Positions 46,384-53,291 of a stretch of DNA of 64,000 nt are shown here, one piece after another; position 1 is the stretch's first letter, and each line of letters begins with the position of its first letter. The stretch is from positions 1,426,001 to 1,490,000 of the forward strand of contig NZ_JAZHRX010000001.1 of assembly GCF_036924645.1 (NCBI RefSeq). Reading direction: 5' to 3'. Source of the stretch: Bradyrhizobium sp. AZCC 2176. Its GTDB lineage: Bacteria > Pseudomonadota > Alphaproteobacteria > Rhizobiales > Xanthobacteraceae. A program made the translations under genes and the position numbers. The notes under the pieces are model-generated. The model was not told where the DNA came from. It was given only the letters and a program-made list of their open reading frames with translations, and made no database searches.

Positions 46384-46755
46384 ATGCTCGATCACGTAAC
46401 CATCGGTGTCAGCAACATCGAGCGATCGAGAAACTTCTATGATTTGGCGCTGCGTCCGCTGGGGATCACGCGCCTGTATGCGGAAGGCGAAACGGCCTCG
46501 GGCTACGGAATCTCTCCCAAGGCCTTCTTCTGGATCAGTTGGCGAAGCTCCCCGCAGACGGGCGCCCATATCGCCTTCACGGCGCAGGACCGTGCCGTAG
46601 TGGACTGGTTTCATGCGGAAGCCATTGCGGCCGGCGGCCGGGACAATGGAGCGCCTGGAATACGCCCGAATTACCATCCCAGTTACTACGGAGCATTTGT
46701 CCTCGATCCCGACGGCCACAATATCGAGGCGGTCTGCCACGCGCGGCAGGGATAA
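46384..46755 (+). CDS. VOC family protein (glyoxalase/bleomycin-resistance fold)
   Basis: Single-domain metal-dependent protein of 123 residues. It begins with the typical LDHVTIGVSNIERSRNFYDL, contains GAHIAFTAQDRAVVDWFHAE and ends with YGAFVLDPDGHNIEAVCH, where the Glu is a common metal ligand. Members are dioxygenases, lyases or binding proteins; the substrate is unknown. It is located 16 bases after the channel gene and 43 bases before the OmpA-like gene. Those two normally neighbour each other, so it appears to be inserted within their operon. Confidence 0.88.
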   Translation: MLDHVTIGVSNIERSRNFYDLALRPLGITRLYAEGETASGYGISPKAFFWISWRSSPQTGAHIAFTAQDRAVVDWFHAEAIAAGGRDNGAPGIRPNYHPSYYGAFVLDPDGHNIEAVCHARQG

Positions 46756-46798
46756 CGTGCCGCCAATGCGTCAACCCAAGAGATAGAGAATTCGAACA

Positions 46799-47827
46799 AT
46801 GGCCCTCGCCCGTGCACGCCGCAGCGAATCCGGTTTCAACTACTGGCCGGGATTCGTCGACGCACTGTCGACACTGGTACTGTCGATCGTGTTCCTGCTG
46901 TCGGTGTTTTTGGTGGTGCAGTTCTTCCTGTCGCAGGAAGTCACCGGCAAGGACAAGGCGCTGGAACAGCTCAACGCCAAGATCGCGCAGCTCAACGACC
47001 TGCTGTCGCTGGAAAAGCTCGGCAAGATCGCGCTCGACGACCAGGTCGGGCAATTGCGCGCCGGCCTCGCCGCCGCGGAAAGCGAGCGCGACCGCATCAA
47101 GGGACTTTACGACGGGCTGGCCGGCGCCGGCGGCGACGCCCAGGGCCGTGCCGCCGAGCTCAACAAGGCGCTCGAATCCGAAAAGACGGTGAGTTCGCGC
47201 GCGCTCGCCCAGATCGAGGTGCTGAACCAGCAGATCAGCGCGCTGCGCCGCCAGCTCGCGGCGCTCGAGGAAGCGCTGGAGGCTTCCGAAAAGCGCGACA
47301 AGGAATCGCAGGGGCGGATTGCCGATCTCGGCCAGCGCCTGAACGTCGCGCTGGCGCAGCGCGTGCAGGAATTGTCGCGCTACCGTTCGGAATTCTTCGG
47401 CCGGCTGCGCGCCATTCTGGGCAACCGCCCCGATATCCGGATCGTCGGCGACCGTTTTGTCTTCCAATCGGAAGTATTTTTTGACACCGGTCAGGCATTG
47501 CTGCTGCCCGAGGGCCGCGCCGAGCTGGATAAACTCGCAACTGCGCTGATCGATCTGGACAAGCAGATTCCGAGCGAGATCGCCTGGGTGCTACGGGTCG
47601 ACGGCCACACCGACATGCGGCCGATCAACTCGCCGCTGTTCAAGTCGAACTGGGAATTGTCGTCGGCGCGCGCCATCTCCGTGGTGCAATATCTGGTTTT
47701 CCTCGGCGTCCCCGCGCAGCGGCTGGTCGCCGCCGGCTTTGCCGAATTCCAGCCGCTCGACACCGCCACCACCGAGGACGCCTACAAGCGCAACCGCCGC
47801 ATCGAATTGAAGCTGACGGAGCGGTAG
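46799..47827 (+). CDS. OmpA/MotB-domain peptidoglycan-binding protein with coiled coil
   Basis: Inner-membrane-anchored protein of 342 residues. A single N-terminal helix (about 22-44, LSTLVLSIVFLLSVFLVVQF) is preceded by NYWPGFVDA, the MotB-like motif whose Asp would line the proton path. A long periplasmic coiled coil (about 50-195) leads to an OmpA-like domain (about 215-340) with VDGHTDMRPI and NWELSSARAISVVQYLV, which binds peptidoglycan. With the MotA/ExbB-like protein it should form a proton-powered envelope machine. Its function in alphaproteobacteria is not established. Confidence 0.9.
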   Translation: MALARARRSESGFNYWPGFVDALSTLVLSIVFLLSVFLVVQFFLSQEVTGKDKALEQLNAKIAQLNDLLSLEKLGKIALDDQVGQLRAGLAAAESERDRIKGLYDGLAGAGGDAQGRAAELNKALESEKTVSSRALAQIEVLNQQISALRRQLAALEEALEASEKRDKESQGRIADLGQRLNVALAQRVQELSRYRSEFFGRLRAILGNRPDIRIVGDRFVFQSEVFFDTGQALLLPEGRAELDKLATALIDLDKQIPSEIAWVLRVDGHTDMRPINSPLFKSNWELSSARAISVVQYLVFLGVPAQRLVAAGFAEFQPLDTATTEDAYKRNRRIELKLTER

Positions 47828-47860
47828 TGGTGACTTGCAAATGCAATTTTGCCATTGCCG

Positions 47861-47938
47861 GGCTTGACCCGGCAATCCATCACAAAGAGATTCTTTCGAA
47901 GTGGATGGATGCCCGGATCAAGTCCGGGCATGACGAGT
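47861..47938. repeat. Palindromic intergenic repeat, family D
   Basis: Left half ATTGCCGGGCTTGACCCGGC then AATCCATC, right half GATGGATGCCCGGATCAAGT then CCGGGCAT. The halves are inverted copies and each folds as a hairpin around CTTGA/ATCAAG. It lies between the OmpA-like and GNAT genes. Confidence 0.75.
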
Positions 47939-47946
47939 GTGCTTGA

Positions 47947-48396
47947 ATGAGCACCTCCTTCCACCTCCGTCCCTACCGCGCCGAGGACGAAGACGCGGCG
48001 ATCGAGTTGTGGCGGCTGACCTGGCAGCAGGCCTATCCCTCGATCGATTTCAGTGCGCGGGTGGCGTGGTGGCGTGAGCGGTGGCGGAACGAGCTGGTGC
48101 CGCATGCGGCGATCACCGTCGCCCATCAGGCGGACGCGTTAGTTGGGTTCGTGACCATTGACGGCTCGGGCTATCTCGACCAGCTCGTGGTCAGCCCCGA
48201 TCACTGGGGCTCGGAACTCGCCACCGCGCTGGTCGATGAGGCAAAACGGCTGTCGCCTGCCGGCGTCACGCTAAAGGTCAACAAGGACAATGCGCGCGCC
48301 ATCCGCTTCTACGAACGCAACGGCTTTGAACATGCCGGCGAGGATGTGAATCCGGCCTCAGGACGGCCGGTCTTGAAGATGGAATGGAAAGCGTAA
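47947..48396 (+). CDS. GNAT family N-acetyltransferase
   Basis: Cytoplasmic acyl-CoA-dependent transferase of 149 residues. It begins FHLRPYRAEDEDAAIELWRL; the acetyl-CoA-binding motif A is SGYLDQLVVSPDHWGSELAT, where the usual Q/R-x-x-G-x-G/A loop is weakened to DHWGSE; NKDNARAIRFYERNGFEHAG is the typical motif B. The acceptor (small molecule or protein) is unknown. It is bracketed by a family D repeat and a short hairpin region, so it is probably transcribed alone. Confidence 0.88.
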   Translation: MSTSFHLRPYRAEDEDAAIELWRLTWQQAYPSIDFSARVAWWRERWRNELVPHAAITVAHQADALVGFVTIDGSGYLDQLVVSPDHWGSELATALVDEAKRLSPAGVTLKVNKDNARAIRFYERNGFEHAGEDVNPASGRPVLKMEWKA

Positions 48397-48486
48397 GCCC
48401 CCGCTCGAAGCTGTCATCCCCGCGCATGCCGGGCAAGAAGCCCAGCGCTGCACAGCAAGACGACACCTTAGGCTCCCACCAATTGG

Positions 48487-50343
48487 CTACACGCCCTCGA
48501 ACTGCAGCCGCGCCAGCCGCGCATACAGTCCGTTCGCCGCGACCAGTTCGGCATGCGTGCCCTGTTCGACGATCCGGCCCTGGTCCATCACCATGATGCG
48601 GTCGCAGGACAGCACGGTGGCGAGGCGATGGGCGATCACCAGCGTGGTGCGGTGGCGCATCAATTCCTCGAGCGCGGTCTGCACCAGCGTCTCGCTTTCG
48701 GCATCGAGCGCGGAGGTTGCCTCGTCGAGCAACAATAGCGGCGCGTCGCGCAGGATGGCGCGCGCGATCGCGATGCGCTGGCGCTGGCCGCCGGACAGCG
48801 TCACGCCGCGCTCGCCGAGCTGCGCCTCGAAACCGCCCGGCAGGCGGCGCAGGAATTCGGTGGCATGGGCGAGATCGGCGGCGCGCTCGACTTCGGCATC
48901 GGTCGCATCCGGCCGGCCGAAGCGGATGTTTTCGCGGGCGGAAGCCGCGAACACGACCGAGTCCTGCGGCACCAGCGCGATGCGCGAGCGGACATCGACC
49001 GGATCGGCGGATTTGATCGGCACGCCATCGAGCGAGATCGTCCCGCGCGCGGGATCGTAGAAGCGCAGCAACAGATGAAACAGCGTGCTCTTGCCCGCCC
49101 CCGAGGGGCCGACGATTGCGACCTTTTCGCCGGCCTTGACGGCGAGCGAAACATCGTCGATCGCGAGCACGGCCGGCCGCGCCGGATAGGCGAAGCTGAC
49201 ATGATCGAAACCGACGTCGCCGCGCGCCGGCTGCGGGAGTGCTGCCGGCTGTGCCGGCGCCGTGATTTGCGATTTGACGCGCAGGATCTCGAACAGCCGC
49301 TCGGCAGCGCCTGACGCGGCCGAGACTTCGCCCCAGACCTCGCTGAGCTGGCCGAGGCCGGTCGCGGCAAATGCCGCATACAGCACGAACTGGCCGAGCC
49401 GGCCCGGCGTGATCTGGCCGGTCAGCACGTCGTGCGAGCCGACCCAGAGGATCGCCACAACGCTGGAGAACACGATGAAGATGATGATCAGCGTCAGCAC
49501 CGCGCGCGCCCGCGTCGAACTGCGTGCCGCCTCATAGGCCTGCTCGACCTCGCCGCCGAAGCGGTTGGTCGCCAGCCGCTCGCTGGTATAGGCCTGCACG
49601 GTGCGGATCGCGCCGACCAGTTCGGAAGCGTAGGCACTGGCGTCCGCCAGCGTGTCCTGGGCGTTGCGCGACAGCCGCCGCACCCAGCGTCCGAACGCGA
49701 CAAGCGGAATCACGATCAGCGGGATCGCCAGCAGCACGAAACCCGACAGCTTTGGGCTCGTGATCACCATCATGGTGGCGGCGCCGATAAACAGCATCAT
49801 GTTGCGCAGCGCGATCGATACCGAGGCACCGACGGCCGATTTGATCTGGGTGGTATCGGCGGTCAGCCGCGACACCAGTTCGCCTGAGCGCGCCGAATCG
49901 AAGAACGCGGGCGACAGCGAGATCAGATGCGCGAACACGTCGCGCCTGAGATCGGCGACGATACGCTCGCCGATCGTCATGACGAGGTAGTAGCGCGACG
50001 CGCTGGCAGCGGCCAGCACCGCGACGACCGCGATCATGACGCTGAAATAGCTGTTGATCAGGGCGATGCCTTCGGGGGTGAAGCCGAAATCGATCATGCG
50101 CCTGACCGCGACCGGCACGACCAGCGTGGTGATCGCCGCAATCGTCAGCGAGATGAAGGCGAGCAGCGCGCGTCCGCGGTAGCGGGCGACATAAGGCGCC
50201 AGCGCCAGCAGCGGGCGCAGTCTGGCCCCGCTTTTGGCCGGCGACTCCGTCAACTGGGCCTCGATGAAGGCCTCTTCCTCGAGCAGGGCGTCGCGCCGTG
50301 GGGGCGCGCTGTGAGGGGCTTCGAGGTGTTCCGCTGCGCTCAT
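48487..50343 (-). CDS. MsbA-type ABC exporter (fused membrane and ATPase domains)
   Basis: Half-transporter of 618 residues that dimerises to export a lipid or drug. Six membrane helices lie in the first 350 residues ([40 protein letters not shown]). The ATPase has Walker [11 protein letters not shown]-loop [10 protein letters not shown], signature [14 protein letters not shown], Walker [15 protein letters not shown] and H-loop [12 protein letters not shown]. The ATG at 50343 ([20 protein letters not shown]) is chosen over one 72 bases upstream. It is divergent from rpmE. The substrate is not predictable. Confidence 0.93.
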   Translation of the reverse strand: MSAAEHLEAPHSAPPRRDALLEEEAFIEAQLTESPAKSGARLRPLLALAPYVARYRGRALLAFISLTIAAITTLVVPVAVRRMIDFGFTPEGIALINSYFSVMIAVVAVLAAASASRYYLVMTIGERIVADLRRDVFAHLISLSPAFFDSARSGELVSRLTADTTQIKSAVGASVSIALRNMMLFIGAATMMVITSPKLSGFVLLAIPLIVIPLVAFGRWVRRLSRNAQDTLADASAYASELVGAIRTVQAYTSERLATNRFGGEVEQAYEAARSSTRARAVLTLIIIFIVFSSVVAILWVGSHDVLTGQITPGRLGQFVLYAAFAATGLGQLSEVWGEVSAASGAAERLFEILRVKSQITAPAQPAALPQPARGDVGFDHVSFAYPARPAVLAIDDVSLAVKAGEKVAIVGPSGAGKSTLFHLLLRFYDPARGTISLDGVPIKSADPVDVRSRIALVPQDSVVFAASARENIRFGRPDATDAEVERAADLAHATEFLRRLPGGFEAQLGERGVTLSGGQRQRIAIARAILRDAPLLLLDEATSALDAESETLVQTALEELMRHRTTLVIAHRLATVLSCDRIMVMDQGRIVEQGTHAELVAANGLYARLARLQFEGV

Positions 50344-50432
50344 GAAATCCGACCGGTTTTGCCGTTCCCAGATAGGCCCCAAGGTGCTCTCTGGCAAATC
50401 CGGGAGATTCCCCATCAGGGCTTATACGTAGC

Positions 50433-50461
50433 TTGTTTTGGCAGCCGCCTTACGTTATAGA
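50433..50461 (+). promoter_or_regulatory. Possible sigma-70 promoter of rpmE
   Basis: TTGTTT (50433-50438) and TATAGA (50456-50461) are 17 bp apart, directed towards rpmE, giving a leader of about 55 bases. Confidence 0.5.
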
Positions 50462-50522
50462 GCCGCCAAATCCCGTATCCACTGACATTTGAGACGGGCG
50501 CCGGCGCGCCGAAGGATATGCC

Positions 50523-50750
50523 ATGAAAGCCGAAATTCACCCGAATTATCATACGATTACGGTCGTAATGACCGACGGGACCGAGTATCAGACCCGCTCC
50601 ACCTGGGGCAAGGAAGGCGACAAGCTGAACCTCGATATCGACCCCAAGTCGCATCCGGCCTGGACCGGCGGCTCGCAGCAGCTCCTCGACCGCGGCGGCC
50701 GCGTGTCGCGCTTCCAGAAGAAGTTTTCGGGCTTCCTCAAGAAGGACTGA
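50523..50750 (+). CDS. rpmE: Ribosomal protein L31
   Basis: Large-subunit ribosomal protein of 75 residues ([40 protein letters not shown]). The zinc-binding cysteines of the C+ form are absent, as is usual in alphaproteobacteria. AAGGAT lies about 7 bases before the ATG. A strong terminator follows at 50786, so it is a single-gene unit. Confidence 0.97.
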   Translation: MKAEIHPNYHTITVVMTDGTEYQTRSTWGKEGDKLNLDIDPKSHPAWTGGSQQLLDRGGRVSRFQKKFSGFLKKD

Positions 50751-50785
50751 GGGTTTTCGAACCCTCTCCTCCTATCCAGAAATAC

Positions 50786-50815
50786 AAACGCCCCGGTCAA
50801 GCCGGGGCGTTTTTT
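50786..50815 (+). terminator. Rho-independent terminator of rpmE
   Basis: ACGCCCCGG and CCGGGGCGT pair over 9 bp (extended by flanking A-T pairs) around a 5-base loop, followed by six T. Confidence 0.92.
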
Positions 50816-50834
50816 GTTGCGTGCTTTCGCCGTG

Positions 50835-50908
50835 GTCATTCCGGGGCGATGCGAAGCATCGAACCCGGAATCTCGAGATTCCGGGTTCGCTTCGCGCCCC
50901 GGAATGAC
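50835..50908. repeat. Palindromic intergenic repeat, family B
   Basis: Nearly continuous palindrome: GTCATTCCGGGGCGATGCGA at the left, core CCCGGAATCTCGAGATTCCG, and CGCGCCCCGGAATGAC at the right. It shares outer arms and core with the copy at 25334. It separates rpmE from the convergent DUF1465 gene. Confidence 0.88.
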
Positions 50909-50927
50909 GGCTGTGATCTTTTCGGAA

Positions 50928-51440
50928 CTACTGCTCGAACGCCGCCTTCAGGCGGTTGAGCTGCGGCACGAGCGGATTTCCGATCGGGGCACGTTCAGCG
51001 ACGGGCGAATGGATCGTGGTGTCGAGCCGGCGGACCCGCGTCTGCAGGCTCATCGAGCGCGCAATCAGGTCCTGCAACTGCTGCGGCAGTTTTGCGATCA
51101 TATCGTCGGGACCGGGATCGGCGGCGCTGAGCTTAACCTTGGTCTTTTCCCGGTTGGCCTGGGTCAGCGTCATCTCGCCTTCCTTGACCGCGCGATGCAG
51201 CAACAGCCAGGACGCGAGTTGCATCAGCCGGGTGGTCAGGCGCATGCTTTCGGTTGCGTAAGTGAGGCTGACGGAACGTTCGAGCGCCTTGGCGTCAGAG
51301 CGACCGTCGCCGTCAAGATAGGCGGCGGTTTCCTCGACCAGATCCATGCCTTCCCGGAACAGAACCCCGAATGCCGCGGAATTGGTGAGCCGCTCGCTGA
51401 ACAGAACGAGCGCGGATTCGCTTTGCGAACGGTCCGCCAT
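50928..51440 (-). CDS. rcdA: DUF1465 protein, RcdA-like regulator of CtrA degradation
   Basis: Helical adaptor of 170 residues. ALVLFSERLTNSAAFGVLFR, GMDLVEETAAYLDGDGRSDA and YATESMRLTTRLMQLASWLL match DUF1465, the family of Caulobacter RcdA, which helps localise and degrade the cell-cycle regulator CtrA with ClpXP. The C-terminal tail is proline-rich and probably disordered (HSPVAERAPIGNPL). The ATG at 51440 opens the conserved domain; upstream in-frame sequence is unrelated. A terminator and a CtrA-like box lie upstream. Confidence 0.85.
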   Translation of the reverse strand: MADRSQSESALVLFSERLTNSAAFGVLFREGMDLVEETAAYLDGDGRSDAKALERSVSLTYATESMRLTTRLMQLASWLLLHRAVKEGEMTLTQANREKTKVKLSAADPGPDDMIAKLPQQLQDLIARSMSLQTRVRRLDTTIHSPVAERAPIGNPLVPQLNRLKAAFEQ

Positions 51441-51591
51441 GGTTAACGCCCTCACGCCACTACTTGCCCCACCGGCTGTGAACCACCGGCTTATGATGAA
51501 CAAATCATTGCTCGGGCGAAGTCGAGAGTCCAGCGGCAACCGGATTTATGGTTTCCAGCGTATGGGGGCACAAAATAGCCGCGGTGCGCAC

Positions 51592-51617
51592 AAAAAAGAG
51601 CCGCCGTTTCCGGCGGC
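51592..51617 (-). terminator. Intrinsic terminator with GAAA tetraloop
   Basis: Minus-strand stem GCCGCCG/CGGCGGC, loop GAAA, then TC and six T. The A run on the other side also allows weak function in the opposite direction. Confidence 0.9.
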
Positions 51618-51705
51618 TTTTGAAGTTGATAACAGGGAGGCGTCAAACAGAGTGGACAGGAGCCACTCGGTGTCCAAACGAGGACGATGCCAGTCATAAT
51701 CGAGA
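51592..51705 (-). ncRNA. Candidate small RNA ending in a strong terminator
   Basis: On the minus strand a first imperfect hairpin (GGACACCGAG...CTCCTGTCC, about 51660-51640) is followed by a 7-bp GC stem closed by a GAAA tetraloop (GCCGCCGGAAACGGCGGC, 51617-51600) and TCTTTTTT to 51592. This is a textbook intrinsic terminator well away from any coding stop: the nearest upstream gene ends at 51877. A TTTA-N7-TTAA box and GATTAT lie just upstream, so a transcript of about 110 nt is plausible. It could instead be the delayed terminator of the DUF1192 mRNA. Confidence 0.45.
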
Positions 51706-51796
51706 AAGCTTAACGGGTCGTAAACGAGCGATTTTCTTTAGGGATTATTTGCCATGTCGGCCATTGGCCGAGTTTTGAGATTGACCTCCCCCACGG

Positions 51797-51850
51797 GTCG
51801 TCCCTGCCTAGTGCGCGATTGCGCGCAATTGCGCACTAGGCAGGGACGAC
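51797..51850. repeat. Palindromic intergenic repeat, family A (perfect 20-bp arms)
   Basis: GTCGTCCCTGCCTAGTGCGC and its exact complement enclose 14 bases that are themselves partly palindromic (GCGCGC). The outer GTCGTCCCTGC belongs to family A; the inner CTAGTGCGC is peculiar to this copy. Confidence 0.88.
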
Positions 51851-51876
51851 GTGATGAGAGATCGCGTTCGAAGACC

Positions 51877-52068
51877 TTACGTCTTGAAGAAGCTGTTCGC
51901 AGCATCCTTCGACGCGCGCTTCTTCGTAACGGCCTGTTGCAGCCGTTCGATTTCCGAAGTCATCAGCGCGATGCGCTCGGTCAATTCCTCGACCGACAAT
52001 AGCGACAGGTCCTGGCCGATTTCGTGGGTGATCTTCTTCCGCGGCTTGTCGTCATCCTCGTTGGCCAT
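51877..52068 (-). CDS. DUF1192 protein
   Basis: Small protein of 63 residues: acidic/basic N-terminus (ANEDDDKPRKKITHEIGQDL), then SLLSVEELTERIALMTSEIE forming a short coiled coil, and a Lys-rich tail (KKRASKDAANSFFKT). DUF1192 is common in Rhizobiales and of unknown function; it usually has DDxxP near the N-terminus and a leucine-zipper-like helix. It is divergent from the quinone oxidoreductase gene. Confidence 0.88.
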   Translation of the reverse strand: MANEDDDKPRKKITHEIGQDLSLLSVEELTERIALMTSEIERLQQAVTKKRASKDAANSFFKT

Positions 52069-52171
52069 GCGTTTCTCCTTGTGCTCGGCGGCCGCCGGAG
52101 CGGTTGCCAGCCGGGGCCGGGCTGGCTAATCAGGGGCCGCCTCAATTCTCCGCATTTCGCAAGGACAAATC

Positions 52172-53170
52172 ATGGAAAAGCTGCCCGCGCAAATGACCGT
52201 CGTCGGTATCAGCAAGCCCGGCGGCCCCGAGGTGCTGTTGCCGGAAACCCGCAGCGTTCCGACGCCCGGTCCGGGGGAAATCCTGGTCAAGGTGATGGCC
52301 GCCGGCGTCAACCGTCCCGACGTTGCGCAGCGCTCCGGCGCCTATCCGCCGCCGCCCGGCGCCAGCGACCTGCCTGGCCTGGAAATCGCGGGCGAAGTGG
52401 TCGCGCTCGGCGAAGGCGCTACCAAGCACAAGCTGGGCGACAAGGTGATGTCGCTGGTGGCGGGCGGCGGCTACGCCCAATATTGCATTGCGCAAGACGC
52501 GCAGGCGATGGCGGTGCCGCCGTCGCTCTCGATCCAGGAAGCCGGCGCGATCCCGGAAACGCTGATGACGGTCTGGCACAATGTGTTCGAGCGCGGCGCG
52601 CTGAAGCCGGGCGAAACCTTGCTGATCCATGGCGGCTCGTCCGGCATCGGCACCATGGCGATCCAGCTTGCGAAAGCGTTCGGCTCGAAGGTGATCGTGA
52701 CCGTCGGCTCGCAGGACAAGATCGACGCCTGCCTCAAGCTCGGCGCCGACCGCGCCATCAACTACAAGACCGAAGACTTCGTCGCCGTGGTCAAGGCTGA
52801 GACCAACAATGTGGGCGCGAACCTGATCCTCGACATGGTTGCCGGCGACTATGTCGATCGCAACTATGACGCCGCGGCGGTCGACGGCCGTATTGTGCAG
52901 ATCGCAACCCTCAACAGCCCCAAGGTCACCGTCAACATCGCCAAGGTGATGGTGAAGCGGCTGACCCACACCGGCTCCACGCTGCGCCCCCGTACTAATG
53001 CGGATAAGGCGGCGATGGTGGCAGCAATTGAGGCCAAGGTGATGCCGCTCTTGCGCGACGGACGCGTAAAACCGCTGATGGACAGCTCATTCCCGCTGGA
53101 AAAGGCTGCTGACGCGCATCGGCGGATGGAGACCAGCGCACATATTGGCAAAATTGTGTTGGAGGTTTAA
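52172..53170 (+). CDS. NAD(P)H-quinone oxidoreductase, zeta-crystallin/PIG3 type
   Basis: Zinc-free medium-chain reductase of 332 residues using NAD(P)H to reduce quinones or enones. The GroES-like N-terminal half contains AAGVNRPDVAQRSGAYPPPP and LPGLEIAGEVVALGEG; the Rossmann half has LLIHGGSSGIGTMAIQLAKA. Catalytic-domain Zn ligands of alcohol dehydrogenases are absent. CGCAAGGAC lies about 7 bases before the ATG. It ends 121 bases before the GGDEF/EAL gene and may be transcribed separately. Confidence 0.92.
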   Translation: MEKLPAQMTVVGISKPGGPEVLLPETRSVPTPGPGEILVKVMAAGVNRPDVAQRSGAYPPPPGASDLPGLEIAGEVVALGEGATKHKLGDKVMSLVAGGGYAQYCIAQDAQAMAVPPSLSIQEAGAIPETLMTVWHNVFERGALKPGETLLIHGGSSGIGTMAIQLAKAFGSKVIVTVGSQDKIDACLKLGADRAINYKTEDFVAVVKAETNNVGANLILDMVAGDYVDRNYDAAAVDGRIVQIATLNSPKVTVNIAKVMVKRLTHTGSTLRPRTNADKAAMVAAIEAKVMPLLRDGRVKPLMDSSFPLEKAADAHRRMETSAHIGKIVLEV

Positions 53171-53291
53171 CGATCACCAGCGAAGCACAGGGTGGAAACC
53201 CTTTGATTTACTTCGCTTTCATGTCATTTATCGCGGAAACGCGGGACCATTCGCCAGGTCCCGAAGGGTCGTTGCTCGCGGAGTACTGACA

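Larger units (their letters stand above)
51441..51876. other. Spacer between DUF1192 and rcdA genes
   Basis: No protein gene is supported here. It holds a terminator with candidate small RNA (51592-51705), a CtrA-like box (51708-51722, TTTA-N7-TTAA on the minus strand) and a family A palindrome (51797-51850). Confidence 0.6.

Noticed and set aside
45369..47827. Zorya-type anti-phage system (ZorA/ZorB-like pair)
   Set aside because: The MotA-like and OmpA-like proteins resemble ZorA/ZorB in fold only; no zorC, zorD or zorE gene is adjacent, and the neighbours are VOC and GNAT genes.
51497..51697. 68-aa minus-strand frame through the terminator
   Set aside because: It reads straight through a strong intrinsic terminator and has no family features; the RNA interpretation fits better.
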